From the NCBI RefSeq assembly GCF_001761465.1, contig NZ_CP017479.1, positions 992,001-1,056,000 of the forward strand: a DNA stretch of 64,000 bases, written 5' to 3'. Within the stretch, counting starts at the first letter, position 1, and every line of letters starts with the position of its first letter. The translations under genes and the position numbers were made by a program. Below, piece after piece: positions 41,471 through 50,487 of this stretch. Source of the stretch: Flavobacterium gilvum. Its GTDB lineage: Bacteria > Bacteroidota > Bacteroidia > Flavobacteriales > Flavobacteriaceae. The notes under the pieces were generated by a model. That model ran no database searches and was not told the origin of the DNA. It saw only the letters and a program-made list of their open reading frames with translations.

Positions 41471-43789
41471 TTATAGTGAAAACTCTTCGGTGTCTTGTTC
41501 TGGCGTTGCGGTGCTGTCTTTTACTACAGCTGCTCTTGGTGCGTAACAATCTACTTTGATGGAGAGATTTTTAGGTCTTTCAAAATCTTCTTTGGATATC
41601 GTAAGGCCAGGGTCTCCATAGCATTTGTTCATGAAATATCCCCAAATAGGTAAGGCCATTGCGGCTCCTTGTCCGTAGGTAAGGCTTTTGAAATGCGCCG
41701 AACGGTCTTCGCATCCTACCCAAACTCCTGTTACAAGGTTTGGTACCATTCCCATGAACCAACCATCAGATTGATTTTGTGAGGTTCCTGTTTTTCCGGC
41801 AATTGGATTTTTGAACATATAGGGATATCCAGTCCAACGTTTGTCTCCGTTTCCTCCGTTTTGAGTACGCAATCTTGCTCCAGAACCGGTTTCGGTTACT
41901 CCTTCCAGTAATTTAATTACTGCAAAGGCGATGTCTTTGTTCAAAACGTCATGAGATTCGGGGATAGGTTCGTAGATAACTTCCCCGCTTTTGTTCTCGA
42001 TTTTGGTCAAAAATTGTGGTTTGGTATAAACTCCTTGGTTGGCAAATGTGCTGAAAGCAGCTACCATATCTTCAACCGTAATTTCTACAGCTCCCAAAGC
42101 GATGGAAGGCTGGTTGATGATTTCGGATTTTACGCCCAGTTTATGAGTGAGTTCGATTACGGCTTCGGGGCCTACTTTGTCAATCAATTTTGCCGATACG
42201 GTATTGATGGAATTTGCCAATGCCTGTTTTAAGGTTACCATTCCGCGGTATTTGTTATCGGAGTTCCTCGGTTCCCAATCTTCGGTTACGTGGTGACGAC
42301 CTTTACGAATCATGAAAGGGCCATCGAGAATCGAGTCGCAAGGCGACATGTTTAATTGTTCTATCGCGGTAGCATACACGAAAGGTTTGAAGGTAGAACC
42401 TACCTGTCTTGCGCCTTGCCCTACGTGGTCGTACTGGAAATATTTGTAATTGATTCCTCCAACCCAAACTTTTATATTACCCGTTTGTGGTTCCATCGAC
42501 ATTACTCCGGCTTGCAAAAAGTGTTTGTAATAACGAATGGAATCCAAAGGCGTCATGATGGTGTCTCTTTCGCCTTTCCATGTGAAAACCGTCATTTTGG
42601 TTTTTTCATTAAAAGATTTGATGATTTCCTCGTCACTTTTGTCTTGATTCTTCATTTCCTCCCATCTTTGAGAAGATTTCATGGCTTGGTTGATAATGCG
42701 TTGGGTTTCTGCCGTGGAGATGTTTACGAAAGGAGCATTTTTGTTGTCTTTGTTTTGAATAAAAAACTCTTCCTGCATATTGGCCATGTGGGCTGCAACT
42801 GCTTCTTCGGCATAAGCCTGCATTCTGGAATCGATAGTGGTATAGATTTTAAGTCCGTCTTTGTAAATATCGTAGTCGGAACCATCCGGTTTTTTGTTTT
42901 CTTCTACCCATTTCTTCATGTAATCACGAAGGTATTCTCTAAAATAAGTAGCGGTTCCTTCTCTATGACTTTCCAATTTAAAATGAAGTGTAATAGGTAA
43001 ACTTTGCAATTGATGTTTTTGGTCTTCGGTAATGAGGTTTGCTTTTTCCATTTGCGAAAGCACCACATTTCGTCTGTTTCTTACACCATCAGGATTTCGC
43101 AGTGGATTATATAAACTGGAATTTTTAAACATACCTACCAAAAGTGCAGATTCGTCTACCGTTAATTCTTTTGGAGTTTTTGAAAAATAAGTTTGAGCCG
43201 CAGAACTAACACCAACGGCTGAGTTACCAAAATCATATACGTTGCAGTACATGGCGATGATTTCGTTTTTGGTGTATTGTCTTTCCAAACGAATGGCAAT
43301 AATCCATTCTTTGACTTTTTGTACAATTCTGAAAGGAAGAAATTTTGACCCCTCTCCGTGGAATAATTGTTTGGCTAATTGTTGTGTTAATGTACTGGCG
43401 CCACCATTGGTTCCTAGGGTAAATATGGCTCTTAAAGTTCCCCTGCCATCGATGCCTGAATGCTCGTAAAAACGGGCATCTTCGGTGGCAACAAGTGCCT
43501 GAACCAAATTTTTTGGTAAATCAGAATATTTTAAAGCCGAACGGTTTTGTTTAAAATATTTTCCGAGAACAACACCGTCTGAAGAGATGACTTCGGTGGC
43601 AAGATTGGAATCCGGATTTTCCAAATCTTCAAACGAAGGCATGGAACCGAATAAACCCCATGAGGCAAAAAGGAAAAATAAAGCAATTCCGCCCAATCCA
43701 TAAAAGAAAATTTTCCAAAACTGTCTGGAATAATATTTAATATCTTTTTCGATACCTTTTGTCTGATTGTTACTTTTTTTAATAGCCAT
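41471..43789 (-). CDS. Penicillin-binding protein 1A (bifunctional)
   Basis: 772 residues. One membrane helix (about 27-48) follows a basic N-terminus. The GT51 glycosyltransferase domain has the catalytic Glu in VATEDARFYEHSGID near 95 and GASTLTQQLAKQLFHGEGS near 130. The transpeptidase domain has the Ser-xx-Lys motif in QVGSTFKPFVYATAIE near 465, the SxN motif in ANSINTVSAKL, and KTG in IAGKTGTSQNQSDGWFMG. It polymerises and crosslinks peptidoglycan in the periplasm. Ten bases after gldH on the same strand, so probably in the ricT-gldH-PBP transcript. Confidence 0.96.
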   Translation of the reverse strand: MAIKKSNNQTKGIEKDIKYYSRQFWKIFFYGLGGIALFFLFASWGLFGSMPSFEDLENPDSNLATEVISSDGVVLGKYFKQNRSALKYSDLPKNLVQALVATEDARFYEHSGIDGRGTLRAIFTLGTNGGASTLTQQLAKQLFHGEGSKFLPFRIVQKVKEWIIAIRLERQYTKNEIIAMYCNVYDFGNSAVGVSSAAQTYFSKTPKELTVDESALLVGMFKNSSLYNPLRNPDGVRNRRNVVLSQMEKANLITEDQKHQLQSLPITLHFKLESHREGTATYFREYLRDYMKKWVEENKKPDGSDYDIYKDGLKIYTTIDSRMQAYAEEAVAAHMANMQEEFFIQNKDNKNAPFVNISTAETQRIINQAMKSSQRWEEMKNQDKSDEEIIKSFNEKTKMTVFTWKGERDTIMTPLDSIRYYKHFLQAGVMSMEPQTGNIKVWVGGINYKYFQYDHVGQGARQVGSTFKPFVYATAIEQLNMSPCDSILDGPFMIRKGRHHVTEDWEPRNSDNKYRGMVTLKQALANSINTVSAKLIDKVGPEAVIELTHKLGVKSEIINQPSIALGAVEITVEDMVAAFSTFANQGVYTKPQFLTKIENKSGEVIYEPIPESHDVLNKDIAFAVIKLLEGVTETGSGARLRTQNGGNGDKRWTGYPYMFKNPIAGKTGTSQNQSDGWFMGMVPNLVTGVWVGCEDRSAHFKSLTYGQGAAMALPIWGYFMNKCYGDPGLTISKEDFERPKNLSIKVDCYAPRAAVVKDSTATPEQDTEEFSL

Positions 43790-43798
43790 AATCGTGTT

Positions 43799-44278
43799 TT
43801 AATCTTTTTTTTCTATTCTAAAACCAACTTCGGTAATTCCATCTAAATAGTTAACTCCCGGTACTTTTCCGTTTTCTCTTACTGCTTGTTTGATATGAAC
43901 TTTGTATTTTCCTCTAAAACGCACATTTTCTTTGTAATAGAGTTTACTTTCCTTAATATCAGTAAAGCCATTACCCAATAATGTTCCGTCGTGTTCGGCC
44001 ATTTGGTATTCTAATGTATCTACTTTGGTGAAACCATTTGGAGTTTCCAACGACACAATCAGGAAGATATTGTTGTATTTGTAATTGTTGTTGTCTCTTA
44101 AATTTACAAACAAATCGTATCTTTTTGTAGAATCCAAAACAGGCAAATTAAAAGTAACGATACTGTCTTTGTGCCAAGCGCTTCCAACAGATTTATATTC
44201 GTCAAAAACCCTTTTTTTATCACATGAAAAAAAGAGCACTGCCACCAAAAGCAGTAAAAGACTATTCTTTATTCTCAT
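43799..44278 (-). CDS. gldH: Gliding motility lipoprotein GldH
   Basis: 159 residues, the family's usual size. Signal peptide with lipobox VLFFSCDKKRVFDEY. The mature part contains WHKDSIVTFNLPVLDSTKRY near 36 and LYYKENVRFRGKYKVHIKQA near 113, diagnostic of GldH. GldH is required for flavobacterial gliding and works with the T9SS/gliding machinery at the envelope. Its start overlaps the end of ricT by 17 bases, indicating translational coupling. Confidence 0.92.
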   Translation of the reverse strand: MRIKNSLLLLLVAVLFFSCDKKRVFDEYKSVGSAWHKDSIVTFNLPVLDSTKRYDLFVNLRDNNNYKYNNIFLIVSLETPNGFTKVDTLEYQMAEHDGTLLGNGFTDIKESKLYYKENVRFRGKYKVHIKQAVRENGKVPGVNYLDGITEVGFRIEKKD

Positions 44279-45671
44279 TTTTTTTAATAATTATGGGTTT
44301 TCTTGGTTGTTCTTGGTTGTTTTCGGCAGAAGCCGGACGATTATTGTTGTTTTTTCTGCGATTGTTTTTCTTACGGTTTTTGTTGCCATTGTTGCCATTC
44401 GGATTTTCCTTTGGTGGATTTTCCTTAGTCGAATTCTCTTTGGTAGCAACGCTTGTGCTTGCATTACTGCCTTGAGGATTGTTTTTTTGGATAGCTGGTG
44501 CCGGTTTGTTTGCATTGTTTGGAACAATGGTTTTTTCGGCTGAAGGCTTAGCTTTTTTATTTGGTTTTTTCTTTCTTTTTGGTTGGTCAAAACGCGTTAA
44601 GCTTTCTTGTCCCATTGCGTTATTGAAATTTTGTTCCGGTTCGGCAACGACTTCAACAGCATAGTCTTCCAGTGAGGAAACTTTGTTTTTTAGTTTATTT
44701 TCGGCAACAATTTCCTTTACCTGATCAATTTTAAGAACGTGCCAATTGGCAAAATTATTAGTATAGGCAAACCACATTAATCCTTTAAAAATGTCTTGTT
44801 TTTGGCAAACGGCATCTCCTTTTTCGGTAATTAATTTGGTGTCAAACTCAGGGAAATCTTTTAAGGCATCCATGTAAGTGTCCAATTCGTAATTCAGACA
44901 GCATTTCAATTTACCACATTGGCCAGCCAATTTTTGAGGATTTAAAGACAATTGTTGGTAACGTGCCGCCGAAGTGTTTACGCTTCTAAAATCGGTTAGC
45001 CAAGTAGAACAACACAATTCTCTTCCACAAGAACCGATTCCGCCCAAACGTGCGGCTTCTTGACGAAAACCTACTTGTTTCATCTCGACTCTTGTGCTGA
45101 ATTCTTTGGCAAAATCTTTGATCAAAAGCCTAAAGTCGACTCTGTCATTTGCCGTGTAATAAAAAGTGGCTTTGGAACCATCTCCTTGAAATTCGATATC
45201 CGAAATCTTCATTTCCAGTTTTTGAGCAATCGCCAATTCGCGAGCACGAACCTTCATAGGTTCTTCTCTATTTCGGGCTGCGGTCCAAATATCGATGTCT
45301 TTTTGTGTCGCTTTTCGATAGATTTTTGGAACTTCATTACTCGAAGAATTGACTCCTTTTTTCTTCATTTGAATTTTTACCAATTCTCCTGTAAGTGTCA
45401 CAATTCCAATATCGTGTCCAGGTGAAGCGACAGTTGCCACTATATCACCCATACTCAAAGTTAAATTTTCGCTATTGCGGTAAAATTCTTTTCTACCGTT
45501 TTTGAAACGAACTTCGACACAGTCAAAAGGAGCTTCGCCATTAGGTAAACTCATATTTGAAAGCCAATCAAAAACCGTTAATTTATTGCAGCTATCGGTG
45601 CCGCAAGTCCCATTATTTTTACAACCCTTAGGTGCGCCACCATCAGAAGTTGAACAACTTGTACATGCCAT
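44262..45671 (-). CDS. ricT: RicT/YaaT-like PSP1 domain protein with basic tail
   Basis: 469 residues. The N-terminal Cys-rich leader starts MACTSCSTSDGGAPKGC. The PSP1 core spans about 45-300 and includes the cysteine clusters GSCGRELCCSTWL near 221 and CGKLKCCLNYELD near 256 that bind Fe-S in the B. subtilis Ric complex. From about 350 a low-complexity tail of about 120 residues, very rich in Lys, Asn and Pro (for example KNRKKNNRRKNNNN), follows; the usual RicT is near 275 residues. The tail suggests RNA or ribosome contact. RicT is linked to RNA maturation in Firmicutes; its role in Bacteroidota is not settled. First gene before gldH. Confidence 0.88.
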   Translation of the reverse strand: MACTSCSTSDGGAPKGCKNNGTCGTDSCNKLTVFDWLSNMSLPNGEAPFDCVEVRFKNGRKEFYRNSENLTLSMGDIVATVASPGHDIGIVTLTGELVKIQMKKKGVNSSSNEVPKIYRKATQKDIDIWTAARNREEPMKVRARELAIAQKLEMKISDIEFQGDGSKATFYYTANDRVDFRLLIKDFAKEFSTRVEMKQVGFRQEAARLGGIGSCGRELCCSTWLTDFRSVNTSAARYQQLSLNPQKLAGQCGKLKCCLNYELDTYMDALKDFPEFDTKLITEKGDAVCQKQDIFKGLMWFAYTNNFANWHVLKIDQVKEIVAENKLKNKVSSLEDYAVEVVAEPEQNFNNAMGQESLTRFDQPKRKKKPNKKAKPSAEKTIVPNNANKPAPAIQKNNPQGSNASTSVATKENSTKENPPKENPNGNNGNKNRKKNNRRKNNNNRPASAENNQEQPRKPIIIKKNENKE

Positions 45672-45866
45672 AATGCTATATGTAGTATTGCAAAAAATGC
45701 AATTTAAGTTCGTATTAGGTTTAATGGGTAAAGATACTATTTTTTTGGTTTATGCAACAAGGACAATGAAATCCAAAAAATGATAAATTTATATTAAACA
45801 AAAATCTAGCTTATAAAATGAAAAGGATTGGGATTCTATATCAAAAAAATATAAGGTTTTTACCTT

Positions 45867-47393
45867 TCAGAAAAGTATCAAATTGAAAGGCATCGTTGAA
45901 AGCATCAGCAAAATATTTGTGGTTTTTTCATCGGCAGTATTGGGATACATCAAGCCCAAAACGGGTTTGTTATTATAAATTTTTAATGTCATAATTTCCT
46001 GACCGCTGATTTCAATATCTATTTGGTTTCCTGCTTTGCTGTTTTCAATAACAAAAGGCAATTTGTTGAGTTCCCCTTCGAGTACAAATGGATTTGGATA
46101 TTTATTTTGTTCCGATGAGGGATTATTCCAAAACTCAGGCATCTTACTAATGGTGGATTCATTTTTACCATCCCAGTATTGTGAAAAATGATTTTTGGAA
46201 CTGAATCGATTTCCCTTAGTAATTTTAAAATGCGCGATAGTATCTTTTTCACGAATCAAATAGTAAAGTTGTTTGGGTTCAAAAATGCGAGTTACACTTT
46301 TGTTCCCATTGAGATGGTTATTGTATGTTTTAGTTCCATCAGCATCTCTCGATGTTTCCCTTTCTTTCTCTTGCCGGGTTTCTTCGATAAAAGGGATTTC
46401 GCAAAAATAATGAGCGTTATCGTTCGTGTCTGTAAAACTGAATTTAGTAATATACCTCATTGCTCTTATTTTATCGGAGCTTATGCCTGTTGAGGAAGTC
46501 AGTACGGTATTGAATAAATTGTTGCCAAAATTATTTACGCGTTTAGTTTTTCGGGTTTTACTGTTTTGAACAATCCATTCTTGTTTGAGCTGAATGAGTT
46601 CAATAACGGAATCGTTTTTTGAGACAAAGTTTAGTTTTTTGGCTTTCGCCAAAGTCTTATCGGTATCCAAAAATAAACAGGCAGGGGTTACATCCAGTTT
46701 TAATTCACTTTGAGAAGCAGGAGCAAATAATGTTTGAACAGCTTTATCAAAAGCCTGAAGAAAAGAATCGGTAAATGCAGGAAGTTTTTGCAACAGAATT
46801 TGCCCGGCAGGAACTGCTGTACGCTTCATTTCGACCATCATTTCATTTGAAAATATCGAAGATCCATTGTTTCCATCAACAATCGATACTTTGAATTGTA
46901 AAAAATACGGCGCATAATCCAGACTTTCAAAAGGGGGGTATGTGTTAAAAAACAAATTGCTTTTGTCGGTTATGGGATAAGGGCCACGATCAATTACCTG
47001 AAGAAACAGATGCCAATTTCCGGGTGTTCCTTTTTTTAATTCGGTTTTAAATTTTGGAGACTTATTATTGCGTGAGATTTCTTTGAAATCCCATTTAGGA
47101 TTTGAAACAACTGTGTTCCAGCGATTGTTTATTGCCGTCAAAATACTTTGCTTCATTTTGTCGGCTATTTCGGGATTGTCGGCTAAAATAATACGGGTAT
47201 TCGAAAAAGAATTGGATCCATTTTCTGTTTCTGAAATAGAAGAATTATAAGTATACTCCATTTTTTCCACCTGAATGGCCTGTTTTTCGGCCGATTGGGA
47301 AAACAATTCAAAAGGGATTAAACACAACCAAAAAATGGCAAATGATTTGACAGTTTTTGTGGTATTGAAGTAGTTTTTTAATGTTTTGATCAT
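45867..47393 (-). CDS. Exported protein of unknown function (508 aa)
   Basis: No family recognised. An N-terminal signal-like segment (SFAIFWLCLIPFELFSQ, about 17-33) suggests export. The rest is polar, probably beta-rich, with no cysteine pattern and no obvious catalytic motif. Landmarks: FFNTYPPFESLDYAPYFLQF near 147 and YFCEIPFIEETRQEKERETS near 330. The C-terminal 80 residues include QNKYPNPFVLEGELNKLPFV. A good promoter lies at 47417-47447. It stands alone between ricT and the ferredoxin gene. Could be a periplasmic or surface protein; no function is claimed. Confidence 0.8.
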   Translation of the reverse strand: MIKTLKNYFNTTKTVKSFAIFWLCLIPFELFSQSAEKQAIQVEKMEYTYNSSISETENGSNSFSNTRIILADNPEIADKMKQSILTAINNRWNTVVSNPKWDFKEISRNNKSPKFKTELKKGTPGNWHLFLQVIDRGPYPITDKSNLFFNTYPPFESLDYAPYFLQFKVSIVDGNNGSSIFSNEMMVEMKRTAVPAGQILLQKLPAFTDSFLQAFDKAVQTLFAPASQSELKLDVTPACLFLDTDKTLAKAKKLNFVSKNDSVIELIQLKQEWIVQNSKTRKTKRVNNFGNNLFNTVLTSSTGISSDKIRAMRYITKFSFTDTNDNAHYFCEIPFIEETRQEKERETSRDADGTKTYNNHLNGNKSVTRIFEPKQLYYLIREKDTIAHFKITKGNRFSSKNHFSQYWDGKNESTISKMPEFWNNPSSEQNKYPNPFVLEGELNKLPFVIENSKAGNQIDIEISGQEIMTLKIYNNKPVLGLMYPNTADEKTTNILLMLSTMPFNLILF

Positions 47394-47416
47394 TGATGTT
47401 GAACAGCTTGTTTAAT

Positions 47417-47447
47417 CAAAGATACAATTTTATTAAATCGCTCACAA
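47417..47447 (-). promoter_or_regulatory. Promoter of the exported unknown protein
   Basis: Minus strand: TTG (47447-47445), 20 bases, TATCTTTG (47424-47417), matching the Flavobacterium consensus. Predicted leader about 18 bases. Confidence 0.45.
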
Positions 47448-47520
47448 TCTGTATATCACTATACCTTAGTGACTTGGTATAAAAAGGGGAGGCTTTTAAT
47501 TTAAAAATCTCCCTTTTTTT

Positions 47521-47751
47521 CTACGTTTCCTTCACCGAAATAATTTTCACCGGACAGGCTTTAGCCGCCAATTCACAACTTTCGGTTATGCTGTGGTCGG
47601 GTGATTTCAAAGTGTAAAAACCTTTGGCATTTACGCTTTTAATCAACACCGATTTTCCGTCTTTTTTTGACATTTGAAATTGAACGGGCGCCATTTCGAC
47701 GCAATAGTTGCACCCAATGCATTTGTCCCTTTGGAGTGTTACAATAACCAT
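47521..47751 (-). CDS. Small single-cluster ferredoxin
   Basis: 76 residues. DKCIGCNYCVEMAP supplies CxxCxxC (residues 11, 14, 17) and AAKACPVKI the fourth cysteine near 68, enough for one [4Fe-4S] or [3Fe-4S] cluster. There is an extra Cys near 58. Its ATG overlaps the stop codon of the U32 gene as TAATG, so the two are translationally coupled. The U32 tRNA hydroxylase TrhP depends on iron-sulfur chemistry, so this ferredoxin is the likely electron partner (inference). Confidence 0.92.
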   Translation of the reverse strand: MVIVTLQRDKCIGCNYCVEMAPVQFQMSKKDGKSVLIKSVNAKGFYTLKSPDHSITESCELAAKACPVKIISVKET

Positions 47752-48992
47752 TAGGCTTCCACGATTTTATATAATTTGTCGGACATGCGGATTCTGAAAG
47801 GCAGTTTGAAAGTACAGTCGTCACCTTTAGTTGCCTTACTGACTGATTGGTCATTCACATACATTTCTTCGATAACCATTTCCTGCGCACCGGTACTTGG
47901 GCCTGTTACCAAAAGTTTATCACCAATTTTGATGTCATAAGCCTCTATTTTGAATTGCCCAATTTCCGCTTTTGGAAAAAAATGCGTTCCTTTTCCAACA
48001 TACACTTTCTTTTGTGTCGCCACCGAACCCGAAACGTCGCTCCATTCTCCCAATTCCTGACCTAAGTAATAGCCTGCCCAAAAACCACGATTGTAAACTG
48101 TATTTAACGCTTCCATCCAAACTGTCACTTTTTCTTTGGTAAAAGTTTCCTCGTAATAACTGTCAATGGCTTCACGATAGGTTTTGATTACGGTTGCTAC
48201 ATATTCGGGAGCACGTCCTCTACCTTCGATTTTCAAAACCTGAATGCCCGAATCAATCACCTGATCCAGAAAATCCATCGTGCATAAATCTTTTGGAGAC
48301 ATCATGTATTCGTTGTCCAATTCGATTTCAAATCCGGTTTCCTGATCGATTACGGTGTATTTTTTACGGCAATTTTGCTTGCACGCACCTCGGTTTGCCG
48401 ATGAATTATGCGAATGTAAACTCAAATAGCATTTTCCCGAAACCGCCATGCACAAAGCGCCATGCCCAAAGATTTCGATTTCTACTAATTTGCCGTTCGG
48501 CCCTTTGATTTGTTCTTTTTCGATTTGCTCGGTGATTTTTTTCACTTGGCGCAAACTCAATTCTCTACTTAAAACCATTGTATCGGCAAAAAGGCTGTAG
48601 AATTTGATTGTTTCAATATTGGTAACATTCAATTGTGTCGAAATATGCACTTCCATCCCAATTCCTCTTGCCATCGCAATGACTGCTTGGTCAGAGGCAA
48701 TTACTGCTGTGATATTGGCTTCTTTGGCTTTGTTTAATAATGTTTTTACCATCGATAAATCATGGTCGTAAATGATAGTGTTCAGCGTCAAATAACTTCT
48801 CACGTTTTTGGCTTCGCAACGACGGGCGATTTCCGGTAAATCATCCATGGTAAAATTAACCGTGGCACGGGCACGCATGTTCAATTGCTCTACTCCGAAA
48901 TATACTGAATCGGCACCATTATCTAATCCTGCTTGTAATGACTCAAAGTTCCCTGCTGGAGCCATTAATTCTATTTTGTTTGTTGTTGTCAT
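47751..48992 (-). CDS. trhP: U32 family protein, TrhP/YegQ-type tRNA hydroxylation enzyme
   Basis: 413 residues. It starts MTTTNKIELMAPAGNFESLQ, the usual U32 barrel opening. FGHGALCMAVSGKCYLSLHS near 175 and NRGACKQNCRKKYTV near 200 carry the four cysteines thought to bind an Fe-S cluster. The C-terminal U32_C barrel spans about 330-413 (GQFKIEAYDIKIGDKLLVTG ... PFRIRMSDKLYKIVEA). E. coli TrhP makes 5-hydroxyuridine at tRNA position 34 from prephenate-derived chemistry. Annotated peptidase activity is historic. It lies next to trhO, the oxygen-dependent enzyme for the same product, and overlaps a ferredoxin gene. Another U32 member (for example RlhA-like) is possible. Confidence 0.85.
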   Translation of the reverse strand: MTTTNKIELMAPAGNFESLQAGLDNGADSVYFGVEQLNMRARATVNFTMDDLPEIARRCEAKNVRSYLTLNTIIYDHDLSMVKTLLNKAKEANITAVIASDQAVIAMARGIGMEVHISTQLNVTNIETIKFYSLFADTMVLSRELSLRQVKKITEQIEKEQIKGPNGKLVEIEIFGHGALCMAVSGKCYLSLHSHNSSANRGACKQNCRKKYTVIDQETGFEIELDNEYMMSPKDLCTMDFLDQVIDSGIQVLKIEGRGRAPEYVATVIKTYREAIDSYYEETFTKEKVTVWMEALNTVYNRGFWAGYYLGQELGEWSDVSGSVATQKKVYVGKGTHFFPKAEIGQFKIEAYDIKIGDKLLVTGPSTGAQEMVIEEMYVNDQSVSKATKGDDCTFKLPFRIRMSDKLYKIVEA

Positions 48993-49002
48993 GTAAGTAT
49001 AA

Positions 49003-49128
49003 TTTTTGACACAGATTCTGCGAATTAATCTGCGCTCTCTGCGTGCAATATTTTTTTCACGCAGATTTAGCTGATTTGGCTGATTTCAAAAATGAATCTG
49101 TGCTAATCTGTGCAATCTGTGTTTTAAT
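49003..49128. repeat. Degenerate 'cacagattctgcg / aatctgtgcaatctgtg' tract between trhO and trhP
   Basis: Left acacagattctgcgaattaa and right ctaatctgtgcaatctgtgt are roughly inverted. The tract fills the spacer between the two tRNA-hydroxylation genes. Confidence 0.5.
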
Positions 49129-50487
49129 TTATTCTAAAATCTTATAAATTTTATCCGATAATCTAATTCTGAAAGGCACTTCAAAAGTGACTTTATCGCC
49201 AATCTTTGCAGTTGCAGTTTCAGTGCCGTTTACAATCAGTTTGTCTAGAACCAATTCCTGATTTCCGGTTGTTGGTCCAGAGATTAAAATTTTGTCACCA
49301 GCGTTCAATTCGTTATTTTCTAAAGTAAACTGTCCAATTTGCGCTTTCACATAATAATGTTCCGCTTTGCCAAGAAGCACTTTCTTTACTTTTATTTTCT
49401 GACGGATATCTGCAGGCTTTTCGCTCGTTGCCAAAGGAGTATTTGGCAGTTCACCTGAATGTTTAAATTTCAGATTTTCAGATTTTCCTTTTCTGAAAAC
49501 TTTATTTCCAACCTGTTTTCCGGTTCTCAAACGAACTTGGTCAACCAAAGGCAGGTGAATAATATCAAGACATTCTGTAGAACAACAGTTTTCCATCGCG
49601 GCTTTGCATTCATCACATTGGATAAACAACAAATGACAGCCGTCGTTTTCGCAATTGGTATGATTGTCGCAAGGTTTTCCGCATTGGTGGCATTGCGATA
49701 CAATATCATCGGTAATTCTTTCACCAAGGCGGTTGTCAAACACAAAGTTTTTCCCAATGAATTTGCTTTCCAGACCTTCGGCTTCAATTTGTTTGGCGTA
49801 ATTAATGATTCCGCCTTCCAATTGAAAAACATTTTTAAAACCTTGGTGTTTAAAATAAGCGCTCGCTTTCTCGCAACGAATACCTCCGGTGCAGTACATT
49901 ACCAGATTTTTGTCTTCTTTGTGGTTTTGAAGCTGTTCGTTAATGATTGGCAAACTCTCTCTGAAAGTTTCTACATCAGGCGTAATAGCGCCTTTAAAAT
50001 GGCCCACTTCGCTTTCGTAGTGATTTCTAAAATCAACCACAATCGTGTTTGGGTCGTCCAGAATTTCGTTGAATTCCTTAGCTTTCAAGTGAACGCCTAT
50101 ATCGGTAACATCAAAAGTGTCGTCGTTCAAACCGTCGGCAACGATTTTGTGGCGAACTTTAATGGTAAGTTTCAAAAAGGAATGATCATCATGTTCTACG
50201 GCTTCATTCAAACGGATGCCTTTCATAAAATCATAAACTTCCAGAGTTTTTCTAAAAGCTTCCAAATTTTCGGCAGGAATACTCATTTGGGCGTTAATTC
50301 CCTCGTGGGCAACGTAAATTCGGCCCAAGGCATCGAGTGCGTTCCAGGCTAAAAACAAATCGTCACGAAATTTTTTGGGATCTTGAATTTTGGCATACGC
50401 ATAGAAAGACAACGTAAGTCGTTGTTTACCGGCATCATCGATCATGATGGCTCTTTCTTCTGCGCTTAAGGTGTTGTACAGTTGCAT
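49129..50487 (-). CDS. trhO: tRNA uridine(34) hydroxylase TrhO (YceA) with an added U32-like C-terminal domain
   Basis: 452 residues, about 100 longer than E. coli TrhO. Order: N-terminal domain about 1-115 (VAHEGINAQMSIPAENLEAF near 58); rhodanese domain about 128-225 with the active Cys in VMYCTGGIRCEKASAYF near 198; a Cys/His-rich region about 265-310 (CHQCGKPCDNHTNC, CDECKAAMENCCSTEC), probably zinc binding. Finally, about 369-452 aligns along its length with the C-terminal domain of the neighbouring U32 protein (GQFTLENNELNAGDKILISG ... PFRIRLSDKIYKILE). TrhO hydroxylates U34 of tRNA using O2. Promoter at 50560-50588. The domain graft is described as a finding. Confidence 0.9.
   Translation of the reverse strand: MQLYNTLSAEERAIMIDDAGKQRLTLSFYAYAKIQDPKKFRDDLFLAWNALDALGRIYVAHEGINAQMSIPAENLEAFRKTLEVYDFMKGIRLNEAVEHDDHSFLKLTIKVRHKIVADGLNDDTFDVTDIGVHLKAKEFNEILDDPNTIVVDFRNHYESEVGHFKGAITPDVETFRESLPIINEQLQNHKEDKNLVMYCTGGIRCEKASAYFKHQGFKNVFQLEGGIINYAKQIEAEGLESKFIGKNFVFDNRLGERITDDIVSQCHQCGKPCDNHTNCENDGCHLLFIQCDECKAAMENCCSTECLDIIHLPLVDQVRLRTGKQVGNKVFRKGKSENLKFKHSGELPNTPLATSEKPADIRQKIKVKKVLLGKAEHYYVKAQIGQFTLENNELNAGDKILISGPTTGNQELVLDKLIVNGTETATAKIGDKVTFEVPFRIRLSDKIYKILE

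Noticed and set aside
42356..43000. 214-residue plus-strand ORF opposite PBP1A
   Set aside because: Antisense to conserved transpeptidase sequence, no domain pattern, and a composition typical of shadow frames.
44085..44664. Several overlapping ORFs opposite the RicT tail
   Set aside because: They arise from the low-complexity Lys/Asn codons read on the other strand and have no independent support.
49459..50352. 297-residue plus-strand ORF opposite trhO
   Set aside because: It is Phe/Val/Asn-rich with no motif and lies fully antisense to a well-supported enzyme; it is a shadow of the codon usage of that gene.
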